Assembly: GCA_020201035.1 (NCBI GenBank)
Contig: JAIVHO010000034.1
Location: 1-64,000 of the forward strand
Direction of reading: 5' to 3'
Length of the DNA: 64,000 nt
DNA from: Bacteroidales bacterium
GTDB taxonomy: Bacteria; Bacteroidota; Bacteroidia; Bacteroidales; VadinHA17
The stretch's first letter is position 1. Each line of letters begins with the position of its first letter. This document shows, in pieces, positions 48,129 through 56,313 of this stretch. The notes beneath the pieces were generated by a model. It saw nothing but the letters and a program-made list of their open reading frames with translations. It was not told where the DNA came from and ran no database searches. The position numbers were made by a program, and so were the translations under genes.

Positions 48129-48146
48129 CCACAAATCTATCTAATC

Positions 48147-48908
48147 ATGAAAAATTTGAGAATTTTCATTCTAATTGCTTTCTGTTCGGCATTTATACCT
48201 TTACAAGATAATAATGCCCAGGTCTACAAAATGGATGTGGATCATGTTAAACCCTCGATGAACAATGAGTACCAGGCTGCCCTCAAAGAGTATGTTGATT
48301 TTCTGACAACCGGTGATTTTGCATTTCCATTGGAAGTTTACCGGTCCAGAGACCTACACTATTATGTGATATCCCAAATTAAGCCGAGCTATATATACCT
48401 TGATAGTATCGTTATGTCCCTTGGGGATATGGGCGAGAAAGATCCGGAAGGCTGGACTGAGATGTTCTCTAAATTCTACGGCACCTATAACACCAGCAGG
48501 GATATGTGCTACTATTTTGCGTCTAACCTGTCTTGGCTCCCAGAGGAACCGGCAGTGGCGTACGAAGATCTAGTGTGCATGGAAGTATGGTTTGTACAGG
48601 TAACCCTTGGTAAAGCAAAAGATCTAAACAGGCTTCTAACAGAGTATAATTCCTTGCGCAAGGAAAAAGAAGTTCCCTACCCGCTATATGTATATCGCGG
48701 ATTGATTGGCATGGACCAGGGGACCTATATGCTTGTTAACCCTGGCCTTAATCCCGCTGATATATGGAATTCAGGTATTAAAGCCTATGAGATGCTTGGA
48801 AAAGAAGGAGAAAGGTTAAATAAGCAGATGATGAAGTTACTTGACAATATTGAAGTCAAATATCTCTGGTACCTGAAAGACTTTTCGTATAAACCTCAAG
48901 ATAAATAA
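48147..48908 (+). CDS. secreted protein of unknown function
   Basis: A 253-aa protein with a signal peptide (LRIFILIAFCSAFIPLQ, about residues 4-20). The mature part is mostly helical with conserved-looking aromatic and acidic residues; no domain is recognised. Its promoter region is shared with that of a decayed aldo/keto reductase 2.4 kb away (repeat B), suggesting common control. The AKR-ferredoxin gene follows after 168 bp. Confidence 0.7.
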   Translation: MKNLRIFILIAFCSAFIPLQDNNAQVYKMDVDHVKPSMNNEYQAALKEYVDFLTTGDFAFPLEVYRSRDLHYYVISQIKPSYIYLDSIVMSLGDMGEKDPEGWTEMFSKFYGTYNTSRDMCYYFASNLSWLPEEPAVAYEDLVCMEVWFVQVTLGKAKDLNRLLTEYNSLRKEKEVPYPLYVYRGLIGMDQGTYMLVNPGLNPADIWNSGIKAYEMLGKEGERLNKQMMKLLDNIEVKYLWYLKDFSYKPQDK

Positions 48909-49076
48909 ATACTGCATCTTAAACAGGAATATCATCCTTCCCTTAAAATAAAGGCCTGTATTAAAGAAGTTGGGTGACCTCGTCCAACTACGGAGGCCGA
49001 TGCAAATTAGCTTCGCCGGGATTGCGACTATTAAACGGATTGATTTTTTTAAACTATGATTCGCGAATAATATGCC

Positions 49077-50285
49077 ATGTCATTATTTAATCTCGAAATA
49101 TATGATTTTACCGGTTTTCAGGTCTCCGATATAGGCTGTGGCACGCCAATGATAAATGATGAGAATTTCCTGAAATCAATTATCAGGAGAGGAGTTAACT
49201 ACCTTGATACGGCATACCAATATCAGAACGGTAACAATGAAAGGTTGATAGGCGGGGCTATAAAAGAATTTGAAAGGGAATCTCTTTTTATTACAACTAA
49301 AATCATCGTCAAAAAAGAGATGACAGCTGATGATATTTATAAAATGGGTAAGGCAGCATTTGAACGACTCAATTCCGGATATATTGATTGCCTGGCGTTA
49401 CATATGCCTTCAACTGTTGATGAAGTCAGGAATCCTGCATTCCTCAAAGCAATGACTAAACTGAAAAAAGAAGGCATTGTCCGCTATTGCGGTTTATCCA
49501 GTCATGGCCAATCCTGGTGGAATAAGTCTGATGCTATGGATGTTATAATTAATACCGCAATTGATGAAGGATACTTTGATCTCTTCCTGATGGTATATAA
49601 TTATGTTCAGAGGGATATGGCCGAGAAACTACTGAAAAGGTGCAGGGAATATGATATTGCAACCACATTAATGAAAACGGATCCTTTTGGAGGTTTCTAT
49701 TCAAATACGCGCAAATCAATCGACAAATACATCGAAGAGGGAAAAGAAATGCCCCAATGGATGAAAACCATACATGAGAAATATTCTGCAAAACACGAGA
49801 AAGCTTTTCCTTTCCTGGAAAGATATGGCATTGAGGGAGATAATGAGATTCGTGATGCTGCAATAAGATTTGTACTTGACAACCAGGATGTAAATTCTGT
49901 AATGATCACCTTCCAGAATCAAAATGATATAATTAACTACCTGAAGCTTTCAGGTTCAAGATTTACTTACACAGATAATCAGATTATCCAGAATTGTACT
50001 GAGGAATTGAGTCCGTTTTATTGCCGACACGCCTGTGGCATGTGTGAAGAAGTATGTCCACACAATGTCCCGTTGAATACAATAATGAGGTACAATCACT
50101 ATTTCACTGCCCAAAAGAGGGAGAAATATGCAATGGAACTGTATGCATCACTCCATGCTAATAATGCGGTGAAATGCACCAATTGTGATGCACCATGCGA
50201 AAAAGCATGTCCTTACGGCGTACACATTTATGATTTACTCAATATTGCTCATGCAAACCTGAGCATCTCATTGTCTGGTGCCTGA
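49077..50285 (+). CDS. aldo/keto reductase fused to a ferredoxin-like C-terminal region
   Basis: A 402-aa protein. The AKR tetrad is present: Asp44 and Tyr49 in LDTAYQYQNG, Lys75 in FITTKII, and His109 in CLALHMPS. After about residue 310 there are two clusters of cysteines, CRHACGMCEEVCP and CTNCDAPCEKACP, which can hold two [4Fe-4S] clusters. Usual relatives begin with a Tat leader and an EYRTLGRTGF-type segment before TGF-VSDIG; this protein begins directly at MSLFNLEIYDFTGFQVSDIG and lacks the leader, so it may be cytoplasmic or truncated at its 5' end. The substrate is unknown. Confidence 0.85.
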   Translation: MSLFNLEIYDFTGFQVSDIGCGTPMINDENFLKSIIRRGVNYLDTAYQYQNGNNERLIGGAIKEFERESLFITTKIIVKKEMTADDIYKMGKAAFERLNSGYIDCLALHMPSTVDEVRNPAFLKAMTKLKKEGIVRYCGLSSHGQSWWNKSDAMDVIINTAIDEGYFDLFLMVYNYVQRDMAEKLLKRCREYDIATTLMKTDPFGGFYSNTRKSIDKYIEEGKEMPQWMKTIHEKYSAKHEKAFPFLERYGIEGDNEIRDAAIRFVLDNQDVNSVMITFQNQNDIINYLKLSGSRFTYTDNQIIQNCTEELSPFYCRHACGMCEEVCPHNVPLNTIMRYNHYFTAQKREKYAMELYASLHANNAVKCTNCDAPCEKACPYGVHIYDLLNIAHANLSISLSGA

Positions 50286-50438
50286 TTACTATATAGAAAT
50301 CCAGGATAATTCGCAATAATCAGGAATATTTCCGGATCAAGAAATATATAGATTCCAATATTAAACATCATTCAATATCTTAATTATCCCAAATCTTCGA
50401 TTCGAGGATACCTGCCTGCAGCAGCCAGTACCCAAAAG
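50286..50438. other. gap after the AKR gene
   Basis: AT-rich, no recognised gene or terminator; ends where repeat B2 starts. Confidence 0.4.
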
Positions 50439-50552
50439 CGCAGCTTTTTAGGACAATTAAACAACCCGGTTCAAAAATTCAACACCTGCTACCTCATCAC
50501 TCAACTTTTTATTGACTTCCATCCTGCAATCGCTTATCTTGTTGTTTAACAC
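50439..50552 (+). repeat. duplicated promoter region, copy B2
   Basis: Second copy of the 48001-48128 region. It keeps the promoter pattern TTG (50512-50514) - N20 - TATCTTG (50535-50541) with identical spacing. It precedes the aldo/keto reductase remnant by 15 bp. Confidence 0.8.
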
Positions 50553-50567
50553 CCCAAACCCAACAAT

Positions 50568-50734
50568 ATGAATAGCAACAAATTGAACCGTAGAAGATTT
50601 CTCAGAAACTCTTCACCTGAATTTTTAGGAGCCGGATTACTGGGGGAAAAAGCTTCTCTTCACCTGGTCAAACACAGGATAAGAAAAAACCAGTGATCAG
50701 TGAATACCGTACTCTTGGCCGGACCGGATTCTAA
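50568..50734 (+). pseudogene. 5' remnant of a Tat-exported aldo/keto reductase
   Basis: From ATG 50568 the reading frame gives a twin-arginine leader (NRRRFLRNS at residues 7-15) and a TGA at 50694. A +1 frame then continues as SSPGQTQDKKKPVISEYRTL and GRTGF and ends with TAA at 50732. In intact homologues this passes straight into the TGF-VSDIG part of the reductase. So only the first 5' part of a gene survives, with at least one frameshift. The catalytic domain is absent downstream. Confidence 0.75.
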
Positions 50735-50830
50735 TGGCTCAAGTGAGAGAGACACTCTTTATTTTTCTTGTTTTGAAGATCCCAAAATCGTAATTTGCCT
50801 TCAGATAACAAATACATAAATACAATGAAA
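50735..50830. other. short gap before leader A1
   Basis: Unremarkable AT-rich sequence between the AKR remnant and the duplicated leader. Confidence 0.3.
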
Positions 50831-50967
50831 CGAACATGATATTTTTTAAGCATAAATATCACTAAAGATTATGTTTAAAAAATATTATGCGAGAGCGAAG
50901 CGGTTCCATTCGTTCTCAATTTTTTAATTAACCTCTTGTCAGATAATTACAAAATTTTAAACGTATG
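50831..50967 (+). repeat. duplicated 5' leader, copy A1, of the S9 peptidase gene
   Basis: About 137 bp up to and including the ATG of the S9 peptidase gene, nearly identical to 61877-62012 in front of the tricorn-like protease gene. Both copies contain the hairpin GAGAGCGAA (50891-50899) / TTCGTTCTC (50909-50917) and a T-run (50920-50925). A TATGTTTA box (one mismatch to TAnnTTTG) lies near 50871. Confidence 0.85.
50891..50925 (+). promoter_or_regulatory. hairpin plus T-run in leader A1 (attenuator-like)
   Basis: Arms GAGAGCGAA and TTCGTTCTC pair over nine positions (one G-U), loop of 9 nt, then AATTTTTT. It looks like an intrinsic terminator but lies inside a conserved 5' leader about 40 bp before the start codon, so an attenuator is possible. 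It could equally be the end of an upstream transcript. Confidence 0.5.
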
Positions 50968-53034
50968 AAAAAGATTGTTTTGCTGGGCGTCATTGTGTTA
51001 CTAACAACTCATATATCCGCCCAGGATGAAAAGATTGTGCCCTCCTTTGAACAGATTTTATCCCTGAAAAGTGCAGGTACTCCGGTAATATCACCTGATG
51101 GTAATCATGTTCTTTTTACTGTAACTCAGACTGACTGGAAAAATAACCGTTATGATACTGAAATCTGGCTATCAAAGGACCGGCAGAAACCATTCCAGTT
51201 TACTAACAATCCTGATGATAACAGCGGAAATCCTGAATGGTCACCCGATGGCAAATGGATTGCATTTACATCAAACAGGGGGAACAAGAATCAGATTTAT
51301 GCCATTTACACTGAAGGGGGTGAGGCATTTCCTGTAACCAGGGAAAAGAATGGTGTCGGGGCTTTCGAATGGTCTCCCGACGGGACACAAATTGCTTTCA
51401 CAGTTCAGCAGGAAACTGAGAAAGACGATAAAAAGCGTGAAGATCGTTATGGCTCCTATGCCGTTGAAGATGATGAATATAAGCTCACACGGCTTATGGT
51501 AATTGATTTTGATCCTGATAATCTTGAATACTTTGTGCTGCCATGTTATGAAAAGGACTCCCTGACAAAAGAAACGTTGTGTCAGAAATGGCCGGAACCT
51601 GAAAAGCTTATAGATAGCGTTGATTATACCATCACTTCATTTCAATGGTCCCCGAATGGTGAAATGATAGTTTTTAACCACCAGCCTGATCCACTGTTTA
51701 ACTCCTCCTTTAAATCGGATATATCAATACTTGATACCGATACAAAGGAAATAACCACTCTGGTTGCAAATGCTGGTTCTGACGGATTTATCGACTGGTC
51801 TCCCGACAGTAAATCTGTTCTTTACACCAGTGATGTTGACAATACAAGCTCAAACTATTACATGAACAGCCGCTATTTCAGGATTGATACTGATGGAAAT
51901 AACAACCGGGAACTGGGCATGGACTTTGATGAAAACCTCTCAGGAATGAAATGGACCGTTCAGGGAATCTATGCCACTGCATATCAAAAAACATTAAGAC
52001 CATTATTCCTTATGAATCCTGATAACGGGAAGGTTGAAAAAGTGCTTGATGATCCTGCAAGGATATATGGATTATCTGTTTCAAAGGATGGTGCTACCAT
52101 GGCATATCAGGGAGCCGGAGATAAAAGTCTCCGTGAGGTGTATCTTGTCAGCCTCGGTAATAATAAAACGGTGCAGCTGACCGATTTTACTGCCCAGATC
52201 AATAACTGGAAATATTCGGTTCCGGAAGTAATAAGCTGGAAAAGCAAGGACGGATCAATCATTGAAGGTATCCTTCATAAGCCCATGGACTATGATCCGG
52301 GCAGGAAGTACCCGCTACTGGTAAACATTCACGGTGGTCCAACCGGTATATCACTTCCTGAACCGGCACCTTCGTCTGTTTACCCTGTATTGCAATGGCT
52401 TGATAAAGGTGCTCTGGTTTTGATGCCTAATTACAGGGGATCAGCAGGCTACGGTGAGGAATTCAGGAAGCTGAATGTGGAAAATCTTGGTGTGGGTGAT
52501 GCCTGGGATGTGATGTCAGGCATAGAATATCTTGACAAGGAGGGCCTTATCGACACTGATAAAATGGGTACCATGGGATGGAGCCAGGGAGGGTATATCT
52601 CAGCCTTCCTGACAACCAATACCAGTGCATTTAAAGCAGTATCAGTTGGAGCAGGCATCTCGAACTGGATGACCTATTATGTTAATACTGATATACATCC
52701 ATTTACAAGACAGTACCTCAATGCTACCCCCTGGGAGAATGAAGAGATATACCGCAAAACTTCACCCATTACAAATATAAATAATGCCTCTACTCCAACA
52801 TTAATCCAGCATGGTGAGTTTGACAAAAGGGTTCCGATACCAAACGCATATGAACTGTTCCAGGGACTACAGGATGTCGGTGTTGATACAAAGCTGATTG
52901 TATACAAGGGATTCGGTCATGGCATTACCAAACCAAAAGAAAGACTTGCAGCAATGTGGCATAACTGGCAGTGGTTCGGTAAATATTTGTGGGGAGAGGA
53001 TATAGAGATGCCGGAATTAAGCAAGAGGAGATAA
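50965..53034 (+). CDS. S9 family prolyl oligopeptidase-like peptidase
   Basis: A 689-aa secreted serine peptidase (signal peptide residues 1-20, ending ISAQ). The N-terminal half is a WD40/PD40-like beta-propeller (repeats such as WSPDGKWIAFTSNRG and FEWSPDGTQIAF), and the C-terminal part is an alpha/beta hydrolase with nucleophile Ser in GWSQGG (about residue 539), the Asp in HGEFDKRVP (about 619) and the His in GFGHGI (about 652), with the oxyanion segment INIHGGPTG. Its leader is shared with the tricorn-like protease gene. Confidence 0.93.
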   Translation: MKKIVLLGVIVLLTTHISAQDEKIVPSFEQILSLKSAGTPVISPDGNHVLFTVTQTDWKNNRYDTEIWLSKDRQKPFQFTNNPDDNSGNPEWSPDGKWIAFTSNRGNKNQIYAIYTEGGEAFPVTREKNGVGAFEWSPDGTQIAFTVQQETEKDDKKREDRYGSYAVEDDEYKLTRLMVIDFDPDNLEYFVLPCYEKDSLTKETLCQKWPEPEKLIDSVDYTITSFQWSPNGEMIVFNHQPDPLFNSSFKSDISILDTDTKEITTLVANAGSDGFIDWSPDSKSVLYTSDVDNTSSNYYMNSRYFRIDTDGNNNRELGMDFDENLSGMKWTVQGIYATAYQKTLRPLFLMNPDNGKVEKVLDDPARIYGLSVSKDGATMAYQGAGDKSLREVYLVSLGNNKTVQLTDFTAQINNWKYSVPEVISWKSKDGSIIEGILHKPMDYDPGRKYPLLVNIHGGPTGISLPEPAPSSVYPVLQWLDKGALVLMPNYRGSAGYGEEFRKLNVENLGVGDAWDVMSGIEYLDKEGLIDTDKMGTMGWSQGGYISAFLTTNTSAFKAVSVGAGISNWMTYYVNTDIHPFTRQYLNATPWENEEIYRKTSPITNINNASTPTLIQHGEFDKRVPIPNAYELFQGLQDVGVDTKLIVYKGFGHGITKPKERLAAMWHNWQWFGKYLWGEDIEMPELSKRR

Positions 53035-53072
53035 TATCTTAAACACCCTGCCGGAAACAACCCGGGAAAAAG

Positions 53073-53102
53073 ATCCTGACTTACCGCTCAGGATTTTTTT
53101 TT
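53073..53102 (+). terminator. intrinsic terminator after the S9 peptidase gene
   Basis: ATCCTGA (53073-53079) and TCAGGAT (53088-53094) pair around an 8-nt loop and are followed by a T-run (to 53102). It separates the peptidase gene from the PadR gene. Confidence 0.75.
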
Positions 53103-53111
53103 GCAAAACTA

Positions 53112-53142
53112 TTGACTTATATAAAAGTTTCTTATATATTTG
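53112..53142 (+). promoter_or_regulatory. promoter of the padR operon
   Basis: TTG at 53112-53114 and the -7 box TATATTTG at 53135-53142, spacing 20 nt, an exact fit to TTG-N19-21-TAnnTTTG. Confidence 0.75.
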
Positions 53143-53164
53143 CATATAAAGGTTTCTTATATAT
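53119..53164 (+). promoter_or_regulatory. tandem operator repeats for PadR
   Basis: Two 21-bp repeats (53119-53139 and 53144-53164), identical at 20 of 21 positions and 25 bp apart. Each is an imperfect palindrome (ATATAA ... TTATAT). The first overlaps the -7 box and the second covers the likely transcription start, so binding would block initiation. This strongly suggests self-regulation by the PadR protein encoded directly downstream. Confidence 0.7.
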
Positions 53165-53174
53165 ATAAAATCAA

Positions 53175-53519
53175 ATGATATCTACCGATTTACTTAAGGG
53201 CTCACTGAAGACCATAATACTGAAACTGCTGGCAGAGAGAGGCCGCATGTACGGATATGAAATAACCAGAATGGTTGAAGAGATTACAGCCGGTAAAATA
53301 AAACTGACATACGGAGCTCTCTATCCTGTCCTTCACAAACTTGAAAGGGAGGGGTCTCTGGTGACAGAGAGCGAAAATTACAATAACCGCATCCGAATCT
53401 ATTACTCACTTACGCCTGCAGGAGAGTCGGCAGTAATAGAGAAAATGAAAGAGCTGAAAGAATTTCTTGAGGCTATGTCGCAAATAATTAACCCGGCACC
53501 GGGAGTAATTTATGAATGA
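53175..53519 (+). CDS. PadR family transcriptional regulator
   Basis: A 114-aa winged-helix protein with the PadR N-terminal pattern (LLKGSLKTIILKLLAERG, MYGYEITRMVEEITAGKIKL), then the wing LTYGALYPVLHKLEREGSLV and a short C-terminal dimerisation helix. PadR proteins repress adjacent genes and respond to ligands or membrane stress. It overlaps the next gene by 8 bp (ATG within the last codons), so coupling is clear, and it has a tandem operator in its own promoter. Confidence 0.93.
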   Translation: MISTDLLKGSLKTIILKLLAERGRMYGYEITRMVEEITAGKIKLTYGALYPVLHKLEREGSLVTESENYNNRIRIYYSLTPAGESAVIEKMKELKEFLEAMSQIINPAPGVIYE

Positions 53520-54843
53520 GATAACGGGAAGGCAGACAGACATAATTTCTCAGTTCGTTAAAAGGCAGGAGATAGTATTCTCTCATCTCTGCGATGATCT
53601 GATAGATCATATCTGCTGTGAGATTGAGGATGAAATGAAGGCGGAAGCCGGATTTGATGAAGCGTTCAGAAGAGTCAGACTCAGAATTGGTGAAAACGGT
53701 TTACGGGAGATACAGGAAGAGACACTTTATGCAGTTGATTCAAAATACAGAAAAATGAAAAAAGCAATGAAGATCAGCAGTGTGGCGGGAACCATTATGG
53801 TGGGTCTTGCTTCAGTTCTTAAGATCCTGCACATGCCAATGGCAGGTGTACTGTTAACCCTGGGGGCTTTTATGATTATTTTTATATTTCTCCCTTCATC
53901 CCTCACAGTATTATGGAAGGAGAGCAAAAGCAGCAGAAGAGTGTTTCTCTTTATATCTGCTTTCCTTGCCTCGGCTCTTTATATTGCAGGTATTATCTTC
54001 AGGATACAGCACTGGCCGGGTGCCCCGGTTCTTATTTCGGCTGGTATTCTATCTGCAGTATTCCTTTTCGTTCCTGCAGGAGTACACTCAATGCTCCGGA
54101 ATCATGCCAGGATTGTGCCTGCATGGATTATTATATGGGGAGGAATCTCTGCTTCCATATTCGGGGCAGGCTACCTGCTTAAGATCATGCACTGGCCGGG
54201 AGCTTCAGTATTTATCCTTTTGGGAATCTCTCTTTTTGCCATTCTGGTAATACCCTCATTTATCTGGCACCATGGAAAGAGGGAAGCTTCAGTCTCCGCA
54301 AGGGCGATAACAATTATTACTGCAACCGTCCTGTTCTTTGTACCCTCTGCCCTTATTAATTTTGATACTATACACAACTTTGAAAAGATGTTTCTGTCAA
54401 CAACAGAATTGGGAAACAGAAGCCTTGAGTTCAGATTATCCAGAAATGATGTTCTGTGGTCAGAGGCAGAGGCCGAGGCAGCAGAATCTGAAGACCTGAC
54501 CCTTCTCCATTCAGAAACACAAACCCTGATGGATCTTATTAATACAATAGAGGAAAATGGTTTTGATACATCTGCCTCCCTTATCACTGAACTTGAAAAC
54601 AAACTCGGTTCATTCTCCTCACTGCTGGTTAAACTGAACGGAGATTTCAGGGGTAAGGTTTTAGCCTCTGCCCTGGAGATTGAAAGATACCTGCCTCCTT
54701 TGCCATTCGGGGATGAGATGCAACCGCGTAGCAGACCTGAAGCAGTAATACAGAGCTTAAATCTGCTAAAAGGGTCATTGCTGGATGCAGAAGCTGCAAC
54801 TATCCGGAACCTGGCCGGTAACGCGCAGCAGAATTCGTTCTGA
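53512..54843 (+). CDS. membrane protein with three K-x-x-H-x-P-G hairpins and a HAAS-like N-terminus
   Basis: A 443-aa protein. Residues about 1-85 form a soluble helical region with the LCDDLIDHICCEIEDEMKAE pattern, resembling the small N-terminal domain often found in proteins encoded next to PadR genes. Three hydrophobic hairpins follow, each containing a copy of K/R-x-x-H-x-P(x)(x)G/A: LKILHMPMAG (about 102-111), FRIQHWPGAP (about 163-172) and LKIMHWPGAS (about 223-232), at a spacing of about 60 residues. The C-terminal ~150 residues, after a last TM, are extracytoplasmic-looking helices. The motif recalls GldL/PorL, but no GldM gene is present. Function unknown. Confidence 0.75.
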   Translation: MNEITGRQTDIISQFVKRQEIVFSHLCDDLIDHICCEIEDEMKAEAGFDEAFRRVRLRIGENGLREIQEETLYAVDSKYRKMKKAMKISSVAGTIMVGLASVLKILHMPMAGVLLTLGAFMIIFIFLPSSLTVLWKESKSSRRVFLFISAFLASALYIAGIIFRIQHWPGAPVLISAGILSAVFLFVPAGVHSMLRNHARIVPAWIIIWGGISASIFGAGYLLKIMHWPGASVFILLGISLFAILVIPSFIWHHGKREASVSARAITIITATVLFFVPSALINFDTIHNFEKMFLSTTELGNRSLEFRLSRNDVLWSEAEAEAAESEDLTLLHSETQTLMDLINTIEENGFDTSASLITELENKLGSFSSLLVKLNGDFRGKVLASALEIERYLPPLPFGDEMQPRSRPEAVIQSLNLLKGSLLDAEAATIRNLAGNAQQNSF

Positions 54844-54934
54844 AAAATTCAACAATCAATGATTTAACAGAACAAAACCTTAACTGATAGACCATACAAA
54901 TCAAGTTCTTTTTGACCATTAAAACTCCGGACAT

Positions 54935-55924
54935 ATGAAACAGAAAATCTATATTTCAGGCATTATTTTTTTAATAATTACAGTTACCGGCACCCTCTTT
55001 AAAATGTTGCACTTACCCGGTGCCGGGATACTATTGACTCTGGGATTCGCAGGTCTTCTTCTTATCTTTTTCCCTGCTGCCCTGGTAAACTCTTACCGCG
55101 GAAAAGGAGATAAAGCATTGAAACCCCTTTACATCGTTACATACCTTACACTGCTGGTGATCTTCACCGGGATGCTTTTCAAGATAATGCACTGGCCCGG
55201 AGCAGGTAAAATGCTGCTGGCAGGTCTCCCTTTCCCCTTTGTTGTTTTTCTTCCGGTATTCCTCTACGTCACCGGCCGGATTGAGAACTTCAGCATCTAC
55301 AATACTGTCAGCATCCTTCTCCTTCTAACAATCCTCTCAGCCTTTAATGCCCTGCTTGCTCTTTCGGTATCGCGTAACAGCCTTGATGATTCAATGTATA
55401 TAGCGTCTGTATACCATAAAGCAGCTGCAGCAGCAGGAAATACAAAACTTCAGCATAGCGGGGAAGCCGGGAGCATTACAGATATCAGCGATATTAATGA
55501 ATCAGCCGGACAGGCTCTTAAACTTATCCATGAAGCTACGGATCAAATCCTGAGAGGCGCCAAAGCTGACATAAATGCACTCATTGACAATCCCTCCTCA
55601 GTTAGTCTTGCTGATTCAAGAGAATTGACAACAGAGATTATGTTTAACGGAGACAATCCGGATCTGGGTAAACAGCTTGAAAAAAGCATACAGGATTTTA
55701 TCGGGGTAGTTGAAACATCCGGCAACGGGAGAATTACACCGCAAATGGCAATTGACCTGCTCGGATTTAATACTCCGGAAGGGGAAAAGAGCTGGAGTGA
55801 GGCAATGTTTGAAGGCAACTGGACAAGCTGGTCACTGGTATATCTGGGGATTCTCGAAAACAATATCATCCTGATCCGGGATGAACTGCTTTCAGACGCA
55901 GTTCAGGATGCAACTATAAGTTAA
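54935..55924 (+). CDS. second membrane protein with two H-x-P-G hairpins
   Basis: A 329-aa protein lacking the N-terminal soluble domain. Hydrophobic hairpins carry LFKMLHLPGAG (about residues 22-32) and LFKIMHWPGAG (about 83-93), again about 60 residues apart; a third TM follows (about 122-145). The C-terminal ~170 residues are helical and partly acidic, likely outside the membrane. It lies 91 bp after the first membrane protein with no good promoter in the gap, so it is probably in the padR operon. Paralogous to the previous gene by motif. Confidence 0.75.
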   Translation: MKQKIYISGIIFLIITVTGTLFKMLHLPGAGILLTLGFAGLLLIFFPAALVNSYRGKGDKALKPLYIVTYLTLLVIFTGMLFKIMHWPGAGKMLLAGLPFPFVVFLPVFLYVTGRIENFSIYNTVSILLLLTILSAFNALLALSVSRNSLDDSMYIASVYHKAAAAAGNTKLQHSGEAGSITDISDINESAGQALKLIHEATDQILRGAKADINALIDNPSSVSLADSRELTTEIMFNGDNPDLGKQLEKSIQDFIGVVETSGNGRITPQMAIDLLGFNTPEGEKSWSEAMFEGNWTSWSLVYLGILENNIILIRDELLSDAVQDATIS

Positions 55925-55937
55925 ATGGTATTATACC

Positions 55938-55979
55938 CCAGGGCAAGCTCTGGACCCTTCTTTCCGGGGCAAGCCCCGG
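55938..55979 (+). terminator. two adjacent REP-like palindromes
   Basis: CCAGGGC-AA-GCTCTGG (55938-55953) and CCGGGGC-AA-GCCCCGG (55964-55979) are two stem-loops of the same design, 13-14 bp after the second membrane-protein gene. They look like REP/terminator elements for the padR operon. No T-run follows. Confidence 0.55.
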
Positions 55980-56131
55980 GGAATTTAACCACACCCTCTC
56001 GTCCTCCGAAGCGGAACGCGAAGGTGGATTAAAACATTAACTACCTAATCAAAGATTACGGATAAAGTTGTATTTTTATCCAGGTGCTATACCTAAAGGT
56101 AATTTAACCATCTGAAATAAATTTTACAACC

Positions 56132-56311
56132 ATGAAACGTGATGTACAAAACAATGCCTCATCGGGTGCCATTTACGGACTCGGCCTTATAGGAGCGGCA
56201 GTCTGGTTTATCTCAACAGCCACAGGACTATGGATGGGTGTCCTGGGATTTCTCAAGGCACTGGTCTGGCCTGCCTTCCTTGTATACGAAGCCTTCAAAG
56301 CCCTGATGTAA
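56132..56311 (+). CDS. 59-aa membrane protein
   Basis: From ATG 56132 to TAA 56309-56311, a 59-aa protein with a glycine-rich hydrophobic segment (GLGLIGAAVWFISTATGLW, residues 16-34) and a second amphipathic/hydrophobic part ending in LVWPAFLVYEAFKAL. The gene was too short to appear as a large ORF. The protein family is conserved in several bacteria, from general recall, with no function. It is 2 bp before upp (stop TAA 56309-56311, ATG 56314), so it is likely cotranscribed with upp. Confidence 0.75.
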   Translation: MKRDVQNNASSGAIYGLGLIGAAVWFISTATGLWMGVLGFLKALVWPAFLVYEAFKALM

Positions 56312-56313
56312 AT

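Noticed and set aside
48950-49050. tRNA-like fold between the secreted protein and AKR genes
   Set aside because: No cloverleaf with acceptor stem and T-loop could be assembled.
53512-55924. Type IX secretion motor (GldL/GldM) locus
   Set aside because: Only the short H-x-P-G motif is shared; no GldM, GldK or GldN gene and no T9SS neighbour is present.
56230-56313. Upstream extension of upp
   Set aside because: Overlaps the small membrane protein gene in another frame; Upp starts at MVYILDHPLITHKL.
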